Shown piece by piece: positions 6,673 through 14,795 of a stretch of DNA of 23,129 nt (its first letter is position 1; every line of letters starts with the position of its first letter). Both the position numbers and the translations under genes were made by a program. Location: contig DASQFU010000004.1 of NCBI GenBank assembly GCA_035632955.1, positions 1-23,129 of the forward strand, written 5' to 3'. The notes beneath the pieces are model-generated. The model searched no databases and was not told where the DNA came from. It worked only from the letters and a program-made list of their open reading frames with translations. The DNA comes from DASQFU01 sp035632955. Lineage in GTDB: Bacteria > Eisenbacteria > RBG-16-71-46.

Positions 6673-7893
6673 ATGAACCTGAAGCGACGAGGTGTCGTGG
6701 CGGCGTTGCTCGGCACGTGGGCCGTCGCCGCGCTGATCGGAGCGGCGACGGTTCGAGGCGCGCCGTCTGCGCCGGTGACGCTGACAGGCATGCGCTCCTG
6801 GTCTTCTCCCGCCGGCACCCGCATCGTCTTCGACTTCTCTGCGGCGGTCGCGCACGTGGCGCCCGATTCGGGCGTCTCGAGCAACGTGCAGCTCTCCCTG
6901 CCCGGCGAGCCGATCGCCCGCGCCGAAGGTGTTCCCGCGATGCTGGGAGTGCGCGACGGGGTCGTGGACTCCGTGACCATCGATGCCGGCGTCGAAGGTG
7001 CGCGCCTCCACGTCTGGTTTCGCGACTCGACGCGATTCCACGTGCTGAGCCTGCCGGCCCAGCAGGACAAGCCGTATCGCGTGGTGGTGGATGCCACGCG
7101 GCTGGGCGCGCTCGCGGAGGAGACCAAGCGCCTCGAAGGCATCGCGGCCGTCAAGAGCCACAGCCGCGTGCGAATCGTCGCCGTGGACGCAGGCCACGGC
7201 GGCGAGGACACCGGCGCCCGCGGTCCACGCGGCGTGCTCGAGAAACGGGTGACCATGGCGGTCGCGCGCGGGTTGGTCGACGAACTCAACAAGATCCCGG
7301 GCATCCGCGGCGTCCTGACGCGCGACGGCGACTACTTCATCCCGCTGCGCGACCGCTATCGCGCGGCGGAGAAGATGAAGGCCGACGTGTTCATCAGCAT
7401 TCACGCCAACTCGTCCAAGCGCCGCGGTCAGGGCCGGGGGACCGAGGTGTTCTTCCTGTCCTTGCGTGGCGCGAGCGATCAGGCGGACGCGGATCTGGCG
7501 GACATCGAGAACGCGGCGGATCTCGTGGGCGGCGTGCCGCCACAGTCCGAGAGCGACCTCGTCAACATCCTCTACGACGTGAAGCGCAGCTCGGCGCTCC
7601 AGCAGAGCCAGCTGCTGGCCGAGAGCCTGCTCGACCGACTGGCCAAAGAGCGTCTCGAGTCGCGCGGCGTCAAGCAGGCCGGGTTCGTGGTGCTGAAGTC
7701 GGTTGAGTTCCCGTCGGTGCTGGTGGAGACGGCGTTCATCAACAACCCCGTCGAAGCCCGGCTGCTCAACAGCCGGGACTTCCAGCTCGCGATCGCTCGT
7801 CAGCTCGCGGCCGGCGTGAAAGAGTTCTTCCAGCGCGCGGGCATCGGCCATGCTGTGCCCGGCACCGAAACCGGAGCCCGAGTCGGCGGATAA
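6673..7893 (+). CDS. N-acetylmuramoyl-L-alanine amidase with AMIN domain
   Basis: The protein has 406 residues and cleaves the amide bond between muramic acid and the stem peptide of murein in the periplasm, a step in cell separation. It has a signal peptide (residues 1-30, ending VRGA), an AMIN domain at about 33-142 that in AmiC-type enzymes binds murein or targets the septum, and a zinc-dependent Amidase_3 domain at about 166-395. Zinc ligands are His175 (DAGHGG), Glu190 (LEKRVT) and His244 (SIHANS); the catalytic Glu352 is in VETAFINN. A segment around 266-310 corresponds to the regulatory helix region found in AmiA/B/C. The gene is 71 bases downstream of degP, probably cotranscribed, and ends at a strong hairpin. 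No activator (EnvC/NlpD type) lies in the window. Confidence 0.92.
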   Translation: MNLKRRGVVAALLGTWAVAALIGAATVRGAPSAPVTLTGMRSWSSPAGTRIVFDFSAAVAHVAPDSGVSSNVQLSLPGEPIARAEGVPAMLGVRDGVVDSVTIDAGVEGARLHVWFRDSTRFHVLSLPAQQDKPYRVVVDATRLGALAEETKRLEGIAAVKSHSRVRIVAVDAGHGGEDTGARGPRGVLEKRVTMAVARGLVDELNKIPGIRGVLTRDGDYFIPLRDRYRAAEKMKADVFISIHANSSKRRGQGRGTEVFFLSLRGASDQADADLADIENAADLVGGVPPQSESDLVNILYDVKRSSALQQSQLLAESLLDRLAKERLESRGVKQAGFVVLKSVEFPSVLVETAFINNPVEARLLNSRDFQLAIARQLAAGVKEFFQRAGIGHAVPGTETGARVGG

Positions 7894-7923
7894 GTGCGGT
7901 CGCGGCGACCTGCCGCGCCGCAC
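7894..7923. terminator. Hairpin terminator shared by convergent genes
   Basis: GTGCGG plus CGCGGC (7894-7906, with one bulged T at 7900) pairs with GCCGCG plus CCGCAC (7912-7923) around the 5-base loop GACCT, giving 12 base pairs. It fills most of the 36 bases between two convergent stop codons, so it can serve both strands. There is no T-tract on either side. Confidence 0.65.
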
Positions 7924-7929
7924 GGAACG

Positions 7930-10900
7930 TCAGTCTGGACGGCTGTGAGGCCGGCTTCCCGGGAAGCGAGCGATCCTTCCCTCCAGGCGGTAGTCGAGCG
8001 CCTGGCCGCTTGCCGATTTCGTCCGCACGAACGCCTCCAGCGTATCCCGCACCGCCACCTGCGTGTCCTTCCAATCCCGTCCCTGCGTGAGAACGCTGGA
8101 GTCGTCACCGCCGTCGGCCATGAAATTGTTCACGGCCACGCGATAACGGCGCGACTCGTCGAACGGAGATCCGTCGGGGTTCGTGACCCGCACCACGCGC
8201 TGGAAACCGGGCCGGCCGAGATCGAACTCGTAGTGGATTCCGCTCACCTGGGTGATGCGCTCGGATTGGAGCGCCTCTTCGAGCGCCCGGCGCACCTCGG
8301 CGCCGGTCAGCTCCATGGTCACGATCGTGTTTTCGAACGGAATCACTTCGTAGATCGCACCTTTCGTCACGACGCCTTCCGCCAGATCGGCGCGTAAGCC
8401 TCCGGTGTTCTGCAGGGCGATCTCGACGCCGGCCGCCGTGCGTATCGCATCGGTCACCAGGTTGCCGACGGTGCTCTCGCCGCCTCGCGTGCGCGTGAGC
8501 CGGCGGAGATTCCGGCCGACCGGTTCGGAGGCGATCGGCGCCACGCCCGCGTTCCAGCGCTCGATCCGCACCTTCATCGCCGAATCGGGCGACACCTCGT
8601 CGGCGTAGGTCGCGACCAGCCGGAAGCGGTGCTCGACGACCCGATCGCGCACCGGGTCCACGACCAGATCGCACAGCGCGATCTGCTGCCCGTGCGATCC
8701 GGCGATCAGGGCGGGCACACCCGCCACTTCGCCCGCGACATGATTGTGGCTGTGGCCGCCGAGCCATGCGTCCACGCCGCGCACGCCGCGGGCGAGCCGG
8801 GCGAGGTCGCCGCGCACGCGCCGCGTGGAGTCGGTGAGGGCCGGGATGTGGCCGATGCCGATCACGACCTCGGCGCCCTGCTTGCGAAGCGCCGGAATCC
8901 GCTCGGCGGCGGTCGCGGAATCGTCGTCGAAGCGGAGATGGGCGACGTAGCGCGGCAGCGTCACACTCGGCGTGTTCGGATAGCACAGGCCGAAGATCGC
9001 GACGCGCACGCCACGCCGGACCATGGACGTGTCGGAGCCAGCCCAATCGGGCCGGCGTCCGCTCTTGCGTTCACGCAGGTTGGCGCCGAGCGCGCGGCAG
9101 CGCAGCTCGGCGATGCGCTGCACCAGCGTGTCCGCCGTCCAGTCGAACTCGTGATTGCCGATCGCGGCCGCCGCGTAGCCGAGCGCGTTCATCTGCTCGA
9201 TCACGGGCCGCCCGAACTGCAGGTTCGAGATCATCGTCCCCTGGTACCAGTCGCCACTGTCCACGAGCACGGTTCCGAACGGGTTCTCCGCGCGCAAGCG
9301 TTCGAGGTGCGACGCCAGCACGGCCGATCCGCCCCATTCGCGGCTGGTCCGGCGCTCGCTCGCGCCCGGCAGGATCGCGCCGTGGAAGTCCGTCGTGCCG
9401 AGCACGCGCACGGTCGGGAAGCGCGCGTTGGCGACCATCCCCAGGACTTCGGCGCGCGCCAGCGTGTCGCGATAGAGCGCGGCGCCGGTCGTGGCGGCGC
9501 CGGGCGCGCCGATGCCGGCCAGCAGTCCGAGCCGGAAGCTGCGATCGCCGAAGCTGGTCGTGAGGGCATAGGACTCGTGGCGCGCCGCCCGCTCGCACCA
9601 GTCCAGCACCGTGATGGTCGCCGCCGTCGCGAACGGGCGGAAGTGTTCCGAGTCGCCGTCCGGGCCCAGGACCTTGCGCCGGAGCAGTCCGTCCAGCCAT
9701 GGCTCGAGCGAGTCGGGCACGTCCGCGAACGCTCCCGAGAGTTTGCGTTCGCGCCATCCGAATGCGCGCGCGAGCCAGTACGCCAGATCGCCGCGCCGCG
9801 CCGGCTCGTCCGGCAGCAGACGATGCACCTCTTCCTTCGGTGCGACCCCCTGGCGAACCAGCAGGTCGATGAGCGGCCGCTCGCGGGCCGCCACGTAGTC
9901 GGGCAGCAGCGTCCAGTTGTGGTCGGTGGACGGCTCCAGACGCCCACGCCGCCGCACGTGGGCCACCAGCAGATCCCGCACCTGCTCGGTCGAGCGCCAC
10001 GTGCGTGGAGCGCGGCGGATCGCTTCGAACCCGCCGCCCCCGTTCATGCGGTAGCTGCTGACCGCCACCTTGAGCGTGCGCTCGGGATCGAGCGGCTGGC
10101 CGCCGCGGTGCAGATTGATGATGCGGTCACCCGGGGGGCGCGTGAGATCGATCTCGTAGCTCACACCCTGAGCCGCGTCGAAGTTGAATCCGTACCGGCC
10201 GGAATCGACGAGTGGCCGATCTGCTTCGTACGTGTAGGGTGCGAAGTACCGAGCGGCGTGTTCGAGCGTCTCCGCGAGCTCTTGGCCGGTGAGCTCGACC
10301 ACGCCGAGCGTGTTCTCGTACGGGTAGAGCTTGAGCGCGTCGCGCAGCGTCACGGACCCGGCGGCGATGCGCGCCGAGGGGTCGAACAGCGGTGCCAATG
10401 AAACCTCGGCGCCGGACGCTTCGAGCTGTGCGGCGTGGACCAGATCCCACAGCGGACCATCCGCCAGGCGCTCGGGGTGCGATACGAGCTCGGCGGTCGC
10501 TTCGGCGATCCGCTCGCCGAGCGCGTTCTGGGTCGCGTCGTGATAGGGCGCCGCCAGCCGCACGAGCGCGCTGTCTTCCGGCGTGGCGCTGGATACGGCG
10601 ACGATCTGCGCGCCGGTTCGCGCCACCGTCCAGCGCTCGCCGGACGCGGCGCGCGCCAGCGTCACGTCCACTCGACCCAGCGCTTCGGCCCACTTGCCGG
10701 CTTGGGTGACAAGCGTGCCGCCGATCTCCTGCGACGGAACGACGACATGGGTGTGCCCGAGGACGAGCACGTCGACGCCCTGCACCTCGGTCGCGATTCG
10801 ATGGCCCCAGTTCTCGTCCGGCAGATCGCCCGGAGGCTCGGCGCCGGTGACCGGGTCGCGGCCGAGGCCGGTATGCGCGAGCACGACGATCACGTCGCAA

Positions 10901-11520
10901 CGCTCCGCGGTGCGCAGGCGCTCGACCTCGCGGCGGGCGGCGGCGACCGGAGATTCGAAACGCAGGCCGCCGATCGAGGTCGAGTCGAGCCACGAGGGCA
11001 CGGCCGGCGTGCACAGTCCGATGACGCCGACGCGAACGTCTCCGACCTGCTTGACGAGCGTCGCCTGAAACGCCGAGCGACCTTCGGCGGTCAGGATGTT
11101 GGCGGCCAGCCACGGAAACCGGGCGTCCTGGCGCGCGCGCTCGACCGCCGCCAGCCCGAAGTCGAACTCGTGGTTGCCGACCGCCATGGCGTCGTAGCCG
11201 ATCCGGTTCATCGCCGCCATCATCGGCTCGGGCCGGCCCTCGGGCGTCGAGCGATGGACGACCTCGAGCGGCGAACCCTGGATGCAATCGCCGGCGTCGA
11301 GCAGCAACACCGGCTCGCCCTCGTCACGGACACGCTGGACGAGCGTGGCGATCCGGGTTAGACCGCGTGCTGCCGGCCGGTCGGCCAGATAGTCGTAGGC
11401 GGTCAGGGCCCCATGGAGATCGGTCGTGTGCAGGACCGTGAGGCGCTGTTCGTCTGCGGTCGCGGGCCGGCCGGTCGCCACCAGGAGCGCGAACAATGGA
11501 GCGAGCCGACGGATACGCAT
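7930..11520 (-). CDS. YfkN-like double nucleotidase/cyclic phosphodiesterase with SLH-like linker
   Basis: This exported protein of 1196 residues fuses two complete UshA/CpdB-type units. A signal peptide (1-22) precedes unit 1. Its metallophosphatase domain (27-310) has DLH 34-36, LDAGD 74-78, GNHEFD 115-120, His216 and GHTH 255-258. Its C-terminal domain (335-525) is CpdB-like (GSVTLRDALKLYPYENTL, MNGGGGF). A linker (541-645) resembles an S-layer homology domain. Unit 2 has DFHG 711-714, VDSGD 753-757, GNHEFD 788-793, His891 and GHSH 922-925, then a 5'-nucleotidase-like C-terminal domain (998-1168; NTGGLR, PFENTI, FMADGGDD). Both active sites look intact. Bacillus YfkN has the same order of 2',3'-cyclic phosphodiesterase/3'-nucleotidase then 5'-nucleotidase. 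The likely role is scavenging phosphate and nucleosides from extracellular nucleotides. It is monocistronic. The large open frame on the opposite strand is a codon-bias shadow. Confidence 0.88.
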   Translation of the reverse strand: MRIRRLAPLFALLVATGRPATADEQRLTVLHTTDLHGALTAYDYLADRPAARGLTRIATLVQRVRDEGEPVLLLDAGDCIQGSPLEVVHRSTPEGRPEPMMAAMNRIGYDAMAVGNHEFDFGLAAVERARQDARFPWLAANILTAEGRSAFQATLVKQVGDVRVGVIGLCTPAVPSWLDSTSIGGLRFESPVAAARREVERLRTAERCDVIVVLAHTGLGRDPVTGAEPPGDLPDENWGHRIATEVQGVDVLVLGHTHVVVPSQEIGGTLVTQAGKWAEALGRVDVTLARAASGERWTVARTGAQIVAVSSATPEDSALVRLAAPYHDATQNALGERIAEATAELVSHPERLADGPLWDLVHAAQLEASGAEVSLAPLFDPSARIAAGSVTLRDALKLYPYENTLGVVELTGQELAETLEHAARYFAPYTYEADRPLVDSGRYGFNFDAAQGVSYEIDLTRPPGDRIINLHRGGQPLDPERTLKVAVSSYRMNGGGGFEAIRRAPRTWRSTEQVRDLLVAHVRRRGRLEPSTDHNWTLLPDYVAARERPLIDLLVRQGVAPKEEVHRLLPDEPARRGDLAYWLARAFGWRERKLSGAFADVPDSLEPWLDGLLRRKVLGPDGDSEHFRPFATAATITVLDWCERAARHESYALTTSFGDRSFRLGLLAGIGAPGAATTGAALYRDTLARAEVLGMVANARFPTVRVLGTTDFHGAILPGASERRTSREWGGSAVLASHLERLRAENPFGTVLVDSGDWYQGTMISNLQFGRPVIEQMNALGYAAAAIGNHEFDWTADTLVQRIAELRCRALGANLRERKSGRRPDWAGSDTSMVRRGVRVAIFGLCYPNTPSVTLPRYVAHLRFDDDSATAAERIPALRKQGAEVVIGIGHIPALTDSTRRVRGDLARLARGVRGVDAWLGGHSHNHVAGEVAGVPALIAGSHGQQIALCDLVVDPVRDRVVEHRFRLVATYADEVSPDSAMKVRIERWNAGVAPIASEPVGRNLRRLTRTRGGESTVGNLVTDAIRTAAGVEIALQNTGGLRADLAEGVVTKGAIYEVIPFENTIVTMELTGAEVRRALEEALQSERITQVSGIHYEFDLGRPGFQRVVRVTNPDGSPFDESRRYRVAVNNFMADGGDDSSVLTQGRDWKDTQVAVRDTLEAFVRTKSASGQALDYRLEGRIARFPGSRPHSRPD
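9586..9900 (-). other. SLH-like module between the two nucleotidase units
   Basis: Residues about 541-645 of the double nucleotidase contain GDLAYWLARAFGW, then FADVPDSLEPWLDGLLRRKVLG and FRPFATAATITVLDWCERA. The order (helix, F-x-DV, W, L..G, F.P, final helix) resembles one S-layer homology repeat plus part of another. SLH domains attach proteins to cell-wall polymers or S-layers. The similarity was judged by eye and is divergent. Confidence 0.5.
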
Positions 11521-11530
11521 GAAGACCGCG

Positions 11531-11560
11531 ACGCTAGCACCCGATCGAAATCTCGGTCAA
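11531..11560 (-). promoter_or_regulatory. Promoter of the double nucleotidase, nearly leaderless
   Basis: On the minus strand TTGACC (11560-11555), an 18-base spacer and TAGCGT (11536-11531), preceded by TGC as an extended -10, end 10 bases before the ATG. No Shine-Dalgarno sequence lies between. The message would have a leader of only a few bases. Confidence 0.45.
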
Positions 11561-11618
11561 GGATACGTGCCCCGTGCGACGAGGGAGAACGATCGCATCG
11601 ACTCGATCGGACGCAGGC

Positions 11619-11646
11619 TTGCCCGCCTGTTGCGGCCTCCTTATAG
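11619..11646 (+). promoter_or_regulatory. Promoter of the TPR protein gene
   Basis: TTGCCC (11619-11624), a 16-base spacer and TTATAG (11641-11646) precede ATG 11671 by 24 bases. The AT-rich hexamer is conspicuous here, and the start codon has no obvious Shine-Dalgarno sequence. Confidence 0.4.
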
Positions 11647-11670
11647 TGCCGAGCGCCCGCGCGAGCGCCC

Positions 11671-12486
11671 ATGACCCCTCTGACCTGTCCCGATTGTGGT
11701 CACAAAAATCCACCCGGCAGCGAGAGCTGCGAGGTCTGTCACTACCCGCTGGTGACCGAGGACGTCGGTCCGCCCACGATCGCGACCCCGGCCCCGCCCG
11801 CCGCGAGCACTCCGGCGACTCCGCCCGCGGAGAGCGCTCCAGCGACTCCGCCCCCGGCCGGCGGCGCGCCGCCACTTCGCCGCATGCGCCCGATCCGGCC
11901 GCGCCGTCCTCGTCCCGAGACCACGGCACTCTCGCTCTGGCTCGGGTTCGGCGGTTTCTGCATCCTGATCCTGCTCTACATCGCCATCCAAGCGAACGTC
12001 GAGCGCGCGCGCACGCCGATCGCAGGCTCGACGCAAGCGCAGCAGCAACGTGCCGACGAGTTGCGGACGGCGCTCGACAAGGACACGACCAACACGCAAG
12101 CGCACGTCGCGCTCGGCGACGTCCTCTACGACACCGGCAACTGGTCCGAGGCCATCGTCCATTACCGCGCGGCCTTGAATCGGGACTCGAGCCTGAGCCA
12201 CGCGCTCGTTGACCTCGGCGTCTGCTACTACAACCTGGGCGAGACGACCGAGGCCGAGCGGCATTTCCGGCTGGCGCTCGAGCGCGATCCGCATCATCCG
12301 GTGGCGCTCTTCAATCTTGGAATCGTCCACGAGCGGCGCAGCGAGTGGGATCAGGCGCTCCAGTATTTCCATCGCGCGCTCCAGAGCGATCCGCCCGAGG
12401 GCATGCGCCCGCCGCTGGTCGAGGCGATGGCGAGAGTGCAGGAGAAGACCGGCAAGCCGGCGCCGCCGCTCCCGGACGGACGCTGA
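11671..12486 (+). CDS. Zinc-ribbon, single-pass membrane TPR protein
   Basis: The protein has 271 residues. An N-terminal zinc ribbon has Cys6-Cys9 (CPDC) and Cys20-Cys23 (CEVC). It is followed by a Pro/Ala/Thr-rich linker (31-68), an Arg/Pro-rich basic stretch (70-82) and one transmembrane helix (86-106; LWLGFGGFCILILLYIAI). The C-terminal part (125-250) holds about three tetratricopeptide repeats, with visible helical pairs such as AHVALGDVLYDTGNWSEAIVHYRAAL and ALVDLGVCYYNLGETTEAERHFRLAL in sequence. The basic side next to the helix suggests that the zinc ribbon is cytoplasmic and the repeats face the periplasm. TPR proteins are interaction scaffolds and no partner is indicated. The gene ends at a hairpin shared with the convergent glycosyltransferase-like gene. 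Confidence 0.82.
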   Translation: MTPLTCPDCGHKNPPGSESCEVCHYPLVTEDVGPPTIATPAPPAASTPATPPAESAPATPPPAGGAPPLRRMRPIRPRRPRPETTALSLWLGFGGFCILILLYIAIQANVERARTPIAGSTQAQQQRADELRTALDKDTTNTQAHVALGDVLYDTGNWSEAIVHYRAALNRDSSLSHALVDLGVCYYNLGETTEAERHFRLALERDPHHPVALFNLGIVHERRSEWDQALQYFHRALQSDPPEGMRPPLVEAMARVQEKTGKPAPPLPDGR

Positions 12487-12523
12487 GGCGTCGAGCGGCT
12501 CGGCGCCACGGTCGCTCGACGTC
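12487..12523. terminator. Hairpin terminator between convergent genes
   Basis: GGCGTCGAGCG (12487-12497) pairs with CGCTCGACGTC (12513-12523), 11 base pairs including one G-T pair, around a 15-base loop. It begins right after the TPR gene stop and lies 9 bases beyond the stop of the minus-strand gene. No T-tract follows. Confidence 0.6.
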
Positions 12524-12532
12524 CTTCCGACT

Positions 12533-13204
12533 TCACGCCAGGTCGGGGAGCAACCCGAGCACTTGCAACGCGGCCGACGTGTGACGAGCCGGGAAGTCCT
12601 CGGCCGCGAGCGCCCGAGCGACGAGGTTGACGAGGTCGGCCGGCGTGTCGACGTCGGCGAGCGGCTCGAGCTCGACCCAGGTCGTTCCGGTCGCCGCCGC
12701 GCGCGCGCGCGTCTCGGCGATCACCTGCTCCGTGCCCCAATGGACGTCCTGGAACAGCGCCGGCACGGGCCGCCGCAAACCAATCAGGTAATAGCCTCCA
12801 TCGATCGTCGGCCCGAGCACGAGATCGTGCTCCCGGAGCGCGGCGAGCGCTCGCTCCAGCGTCCGGGGTCCGAGCTCCGGGCAATCGGCGCCAATCACGA
12901 TCGCATGTGCGCCGGGCGGATCGAGCAGCTCAGCGAACGCGTTCGCCAGCCGCGCGCCGAGATCCGCGCCTCGCTGCGCTCGCACTTCGAAGCCGGCGGG
13001 GTCGCTGTCCTCGCCGGCTGCGACCGGCGGGTCCGCCCAATAGAGGAGTCGTTGCACGTCCGGCACGGCGCGCAGGGCGCCGAAGGCGTCGAGCAACATG
13101 CCCCGATACAGTCGGTGCGCGAGCTCGGAGGGAAGCGCGGGCGAGAGTCGCGTTTTCACTCGGCCCGCTTCCGGCCGCCGGGCGAACAGCGCGATCCGCT
13201 TCAT
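12533..13204 (-). CDS. TIGR04282/DUF2064-family glycosyltransferase-like protein
   Basis: The start chosen is ATG 13204, which gives 223 residues beginning MKRIALFARRPEAGRVKTRL, the normal family N-terminus; the frame extends upstream to 13333 but without family sequence. Recognisable motifs are GRVKTRL (14-20), QRGADLGARL (78-87), GADCPEL (105-111) and DGGYYLIGL (135-143), with the nucleotide-sugar transferase GT-A fold implied. The TIGR04282 family is named for an association with arsenosugar biosynthesis in some genomes, but most members have no tested function and no arsenic gene is nearby. It converges with the TPR gene and diverges from lpdA. A possible promoter sits almost on the start codon. 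Confidence 0.85.
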   Translation of the reverse strand: MKRIALFARRPEAGRVKTRLSPALPSELAHRLYRGMLLDAFGALRAVPDVQRLLYWADPPVAAGEDSDPAGFEVRAQRGADLGARLANAFAELLDPPGAHAIVIGADCPELGPRTLERALAALREHDLVLGPTIDGGYYLIGLRRPVPALFQDVHWGTEQVIAETRARAAATGTTWVELEPLADVDTPADLVNLVARALAAEDFPARHTSAALQVLGLLPDLA

Positions 13205-13213
13205 GACGGTTGC

Positions 13214-13242
13214 ATATTGGGGTTCGCGTTGGAGATCGGCAA
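13214..13242 (-). promoter_or_regulatory. Possible near-leaderless promoter of the TIGR04282 gene
   Basis: On the minus strand TTGCCG (13242-13237), a 17-base spacer and CAATAT (13219-13214) end 9 bases before the ATG. The match to consensus is weak, but the geometry repeats that seen before lpxH and the double nucleotidase. Confidence 0.3.
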
Positions 13243-13273
13243 GGGCGACGAAGTTGAATGGCCACGCAGCGCG

Positions 13274-13302
13274 TTGACACTCCTCGAGCAACTTCCTAGA
13301 GT
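13274..13302 (+). promoter_or_regulatory. lpdA promoter
   Basis: A perfect TTGACA (13274-13279), a 17-base spacer and TAGAGT (13297-13302) precede the lpdA start by about 51 bases. This is the best sigma-70-type promoter in the window and probably drives the long plus-strand cluster that begins with lpdA. Confidence 0.65.
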
Positions 13303-13353
13303 CGGTCCCTCGACGACATCTGCGCGCGTTCACGTTTCCGGCTCGAGATCCCG

Positions 13354-14778
13354 ATGAGCGACGGCAAACACTTCCAGGTGGTGGTGGTCGGCACCGGCCC
13401 CGGCGGTTACGTGGCCGCGATTCGCGCGGCCCAGCTCGGACTCAAGACCGCCGTCGTCGAGAAGGACGAGCTCGGCGGAACGTGCCTCAACTGGGGCTGC
13501 ATCCCGACCAAGGCGTGGATCGTCTCCGCGCATCTATTCGAGCAGATCAAACGCGCCAAGGAGTTCGGTATCGAAGTGTCGGAGCCCCGCATCAACTGGG
13601 GCTGGCTGCTCGAGCGCAAGAACAAGGTCGTGAAGCAGCTCACCGGCGGCGTCAGGACGCTGCTTTCGGGTCGCCAGGTGGAGATCGTCCGCGGCACGGC
13701 GAAGCTCGCAGGCGCCAATCGCCTCGCGGTCGCGCTGCCGGGCGGCGGCAACGCCGAGCTCACCGCCGATCACATCATCCTGGCGACCGGGGCGTACGCG
13801 AGCATTCCTCCCGGCTTTCGGCTCGACGGTGATCGGGTCATCACCAGCAAGGAAGCGCTCGACCTCAAACGTCAGCCGCGGCGGATTGCGGTGCTCGGCG
13901 GCGGCGTCGTCGGTTGCGAGTTCGCGTGCTTCTTCGCCGCCATCGGCACCGAGGTGACGCTGATCGAGATGCTGCCACGCCTGGTGCCGGCGGAAGACGA
14001 CGAGATCGGCCAGGCGCTCGAGCGCGAGATGAAGAAGCAAAAGATCGCGCTCCACCTTAACGCCAAGGTCGACGAGCTGCGCGACGAGCCGGACGGCGCG
14101 GTGACGCTGATCCTCGGCGGCGGCAAGACGGTCACGGTCGACACGGTGCTGATCGCGACCGGCCGCAAGCCGTACGCGAACGATCTCGGGCTCGAGGCGA
14201 TCGGCGTCGGCCGCGGCGATCGCGGCAAGATCGCGGTCAACGACCGCCTGCAGACCTCGGTCAAGAACATCTACGCGATCGGCGACGTCACCGACATCAA
14301 GCAGCTCGCGCATTTCGCCTCCGCCCAGGGCAAGTCGGCGGCCGAGCTGATCGCCGGCCATCCGGCGCAGACCAACTGGCGGGCGGTTCCGGCTGCGACC
14401 TTCACGAGCCCCGAGATCGCGAGCGTCGGGCTCACGGAGCGCGAGGCCAGGACCGAGGGACGGACGATCGAGATCGGGCGGTTCCCGTTCCGCGCCCACG
14501 GCCGCAGCATCGCCGACGGCGAGCTCGCTGGATTCGTCAAGATCATCGCCGACGCCGAGACGAATCAGGTGCTCGGAGCGCATTTGATCGGCGCCAAGGC
14601 GAGCGAGCTGATACACGAATGCGCGCTCGCCATCGCCGCCGATCTCAACGCCCGTGATCTGGCTCACGCGATTCACGCGCATCCGACATTGACGGAGACG
14701 CTCGGCGAAGCCGCCGAGGATCTCGAAGGGATGGCGATTCACATCCTGCGCCAGGAGGCCAAGGCCGCCGCACGTTAG
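13354..14778 (+). CDS. lpdA: Dihydrolipoyl dehydrogenase (E3)
   Basis: The enzyme has 474 residues and is an FAD-dependent disulfide oxidoreductase. It reoxidises dihydrolipoamide with NAD+ in pyruvate, 2-oxoglutarate or branched-chain dehydrogenase complexes or in glycine cleavage. It has an FAD-binding GTGPGGYVAAIRAAQLG (13-29), the redox-active disulfide Cys44/Cys49 in GGTCLNWGCIPTKAW, an NAD-binding GGGVVGCEFACFF, a second FAD contact (YAIGDVTD) and the C-terminal active-site dyad His443/Glu448 in HAHPTLTE. Length and motifs are complete. No E1 or E2 subunit lies in the window, so which complex it serves is open. A good promoter precedes it. The MOSC gene follows after 17 bases. Confidence 0.94.
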   Translation: MSDGKHFQVVVVGTGPGGYVAAIRAAQLGLKTAVVEKDELGGTCLNWGCIPTKAWIVSAHLFEQIKRAKEFGIEVSEPRINWGWLLERKNKVVKQLTGGVRTLLSGRQVEIVRGTAKLAGANRLAVALPGGGNAELTADHIILATGAYASIPPGFRLDGDRVITSKEALDLKRQPRRIAVLGGGVVGCEFACFFAAIGTEVTLIEMLPRLVPAEDDEIGQALEREMKKQKIALHLNAKVDELRDEPDGAVTLILGGGKTVTVDTVLIATGRKPYANDLGLEAIGVGRGDRGKIAVNDRLQTSVKNIYAIGDVTDIKQLAHFASAQGKSAAELIAGHPAQTNWRAVPAATFTSPEIASVGLTEREARTEGRTIEIGRFPFRAHGRSIADGELAGFVKIIADAETNQVLGAHLIGAKASELIHECALAIAADLNARDLAHAIHAHPTLTETLGEAAEDLEGMAIHILRQEAKAAAR

Positions 14779-14795
14779 ACCGGCTGCCCTCGACC

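Noticed and set aside
8629..10401. A 590-codon open frame on the plus strand opposite the double nucleotidase
   Set aside because: Composition is Arg/Ala/His-rich with no domain or ribosome-binding site, while the minus strand encodes a complete two-unit enzyme. It is a shadow produced by GC-rich codon use.
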